Source: Fusobacterium sp. (GTDB lineage: Bacteria; Fusobacteriota; Fusobacteriia; Fusobacteriales; Fusobacteriaceae). From it: a DNA stretch of 7,063 bases. Location of the stretch: positions 1 to 7,063 of the forward strand of contig JAHHTB010000089.1 in the NCBI GenBank assembly GCA_020024855.1, written 5' to 3'. The notes under the pieces are model-generated. The model ran no database searches and was not told where the DNA came from. It saw only the letters and a program-made list of their open reading frames with translations. Position 1 is the stretch's first letter, and each line of letters starts with the position of its first letter. This document shows, one piece after another, positions 6,506 to 7,063 of the stretch. Made by a program: the position numbers and the translations under genes.

Positions 6506-7063
6506 ATGAGAATAGGAATACTTGCTTTACAAGGAGCTTTTTTAGAACATAAAAAAATATTAGATACTTTGAAAGTAGAGAATACCTATATAAAAACGAA
6601 AGAGGATTTAGATAATATTGATGGGATAATTCTTCCAGGTGGGGAAAGTACAGCAATGGGAAAATTACTTAGAGATTTTGAAATATTAGAGAAGTTAAAA
6701 TCAAAAATAGAAAATGGTTTTCCTGTGTTTGGAACTTGTTCTGGTATGATATTATTAGCTAAAGAACTTATGAATGATAAGACAAAACATTTAGCAACAA
6801 TGGATATATGTGTAAAAAGAAATGCTTATGGAAGACAATTAGGAAGTTTTGAAACTTGTGAGGAGTTTAAAGGAATAGATAAAAAGGTGGAGATGGTATT
6901 TATAAGAGCTCCTTATGTTGAAAGTGTAGGAGAAAATGTTCAAATACTTTCAAAAGTTGATGAGAAAATAGTTGCAGTAAGAGAAAAGAATATGCTTGCT
7001 ATATCTTTTCACCCAGAATTAACTAAAGATACTTCAGTTCATAAGTATTTTATAGAAATGATA
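6506..7063 (+). CDS. pdxT: Pyridoxal 5'-phosphate synthase glutaminase subunit PdxT (3' end cut by the window)
   Basis: PdxT is the class I (triad) glutamine amidotransferase that hydrolyses glutamine and channels ammonia to PdxS. The 186 codons seen run open to the window edge. Family members are about 188-196 residues, so probably only a few residues are missing. The start MRIGILALQGAFLEH is the family N-terminus. The substrate loop is LPGGEST (43-49) and the nucleophile elbow is GTCSG (77-81) with Cys78. NAYGRQ (106-111) matches the conserved region that interfaces with PdxS. The remaining catalytic pair is His169 and Glu171 in SFHPEL (167-172). The elbow reads GTCSG where Bacillus PdxT has GTCAG, a conservative change that should not affect activity. 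It is one base downstream of pdxS and surely co-transcribed with it. Confidence 0.96.
   Translation, partial: MRIGILALQGAFLEHKKILDTLKVENTYIKTKEDLDNIDGIILPGGESTAMGKLLRDFEILEKLKSKIENGFPVFGTCSGMILLAKELMNDKTKHLATMDICVKRNAYGRQLGSFETCEEFKGIDKKVEMVFIRAPYVESVGENVQILSKVDEKIVAVREKNMLAISFHPELTKDTSVHKYFIEMI

Overview
The window is strongly AT-rich. It uses A/T-ending codons, AGA for nearly all arginines, strong AGGAG-type ribosome binding sites and short spacers. This fits a low-GC anaerobe, with Fusobacterium or a relative as my first guess and a low-GC Firmicute as the alternative. No ribosomal RNA or other phylogenetic marker is present, so the assignment rests on composition and gene style only. All seven genes read on the + strand. 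I see no mobile element, CRISPR array, tRNA or rRNA.

Layout: (1) 1-151 is a leader with a good promoter (82-110) for the first gene. (2) 152-2176 encodes a 674-residue PTS-controlled transcriptional activator of the MtlR/LicR type (HTH, HTH, PRD1, PRD2, EIIB-like, EIIA-like), closed by an intrinsic terminator (2175-2207). (3) 2284-5391 is a four-gene operon encoding PTS EIIA, EIIB and EIIC of the ascorbate (UlaA/SgaT) family and a PfkB-family sugar kinase. It has its own weak, activator-style promoter (2223-2251) and ends at a strong terminator (5411-5455). (4) 5392-5628 is a 237-base control region with a second promoter (5514-5542) and several palindromic or repeated elements. (5) 5629-7063 holds pdxS and pdxT, the two subunits of the DXP-independent pyridoxal 5'-phosphate synthase. 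pdxT runs off the right edge, probably missing only a few residues.

How the genes work together: the EIIA, EIIB and EIIC proteins should import and phosphorylate a sugar or sugar acid. The PfkB kinase may then add a second phosphate to give a bisphosphate for an aldolase encoded elsewhere. The upstream regulator carries its own copies of the EIIB and EIIA domains and two PRD modules, so it probably senses PTS phosphorylation state and activates the operon. The substrate is not ascorbate by any direct evidence: the usual lactonase, decarboxylase and epimerase genes are absent, and one ascorbate-contact position in the transporter appears to be changed. The pdxST pair is separated from this operon by a terminator and a promoter, so the default reading is an independent vitamin B6 unit.

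The points most worth following are the unknown PTS substrate, the loss of both phosphorylatable histidines in PRD1 of the regulator, and the inverted repeats at all three promoters. The last group includes a perfect 12-base palindrome in the pdxS leader.
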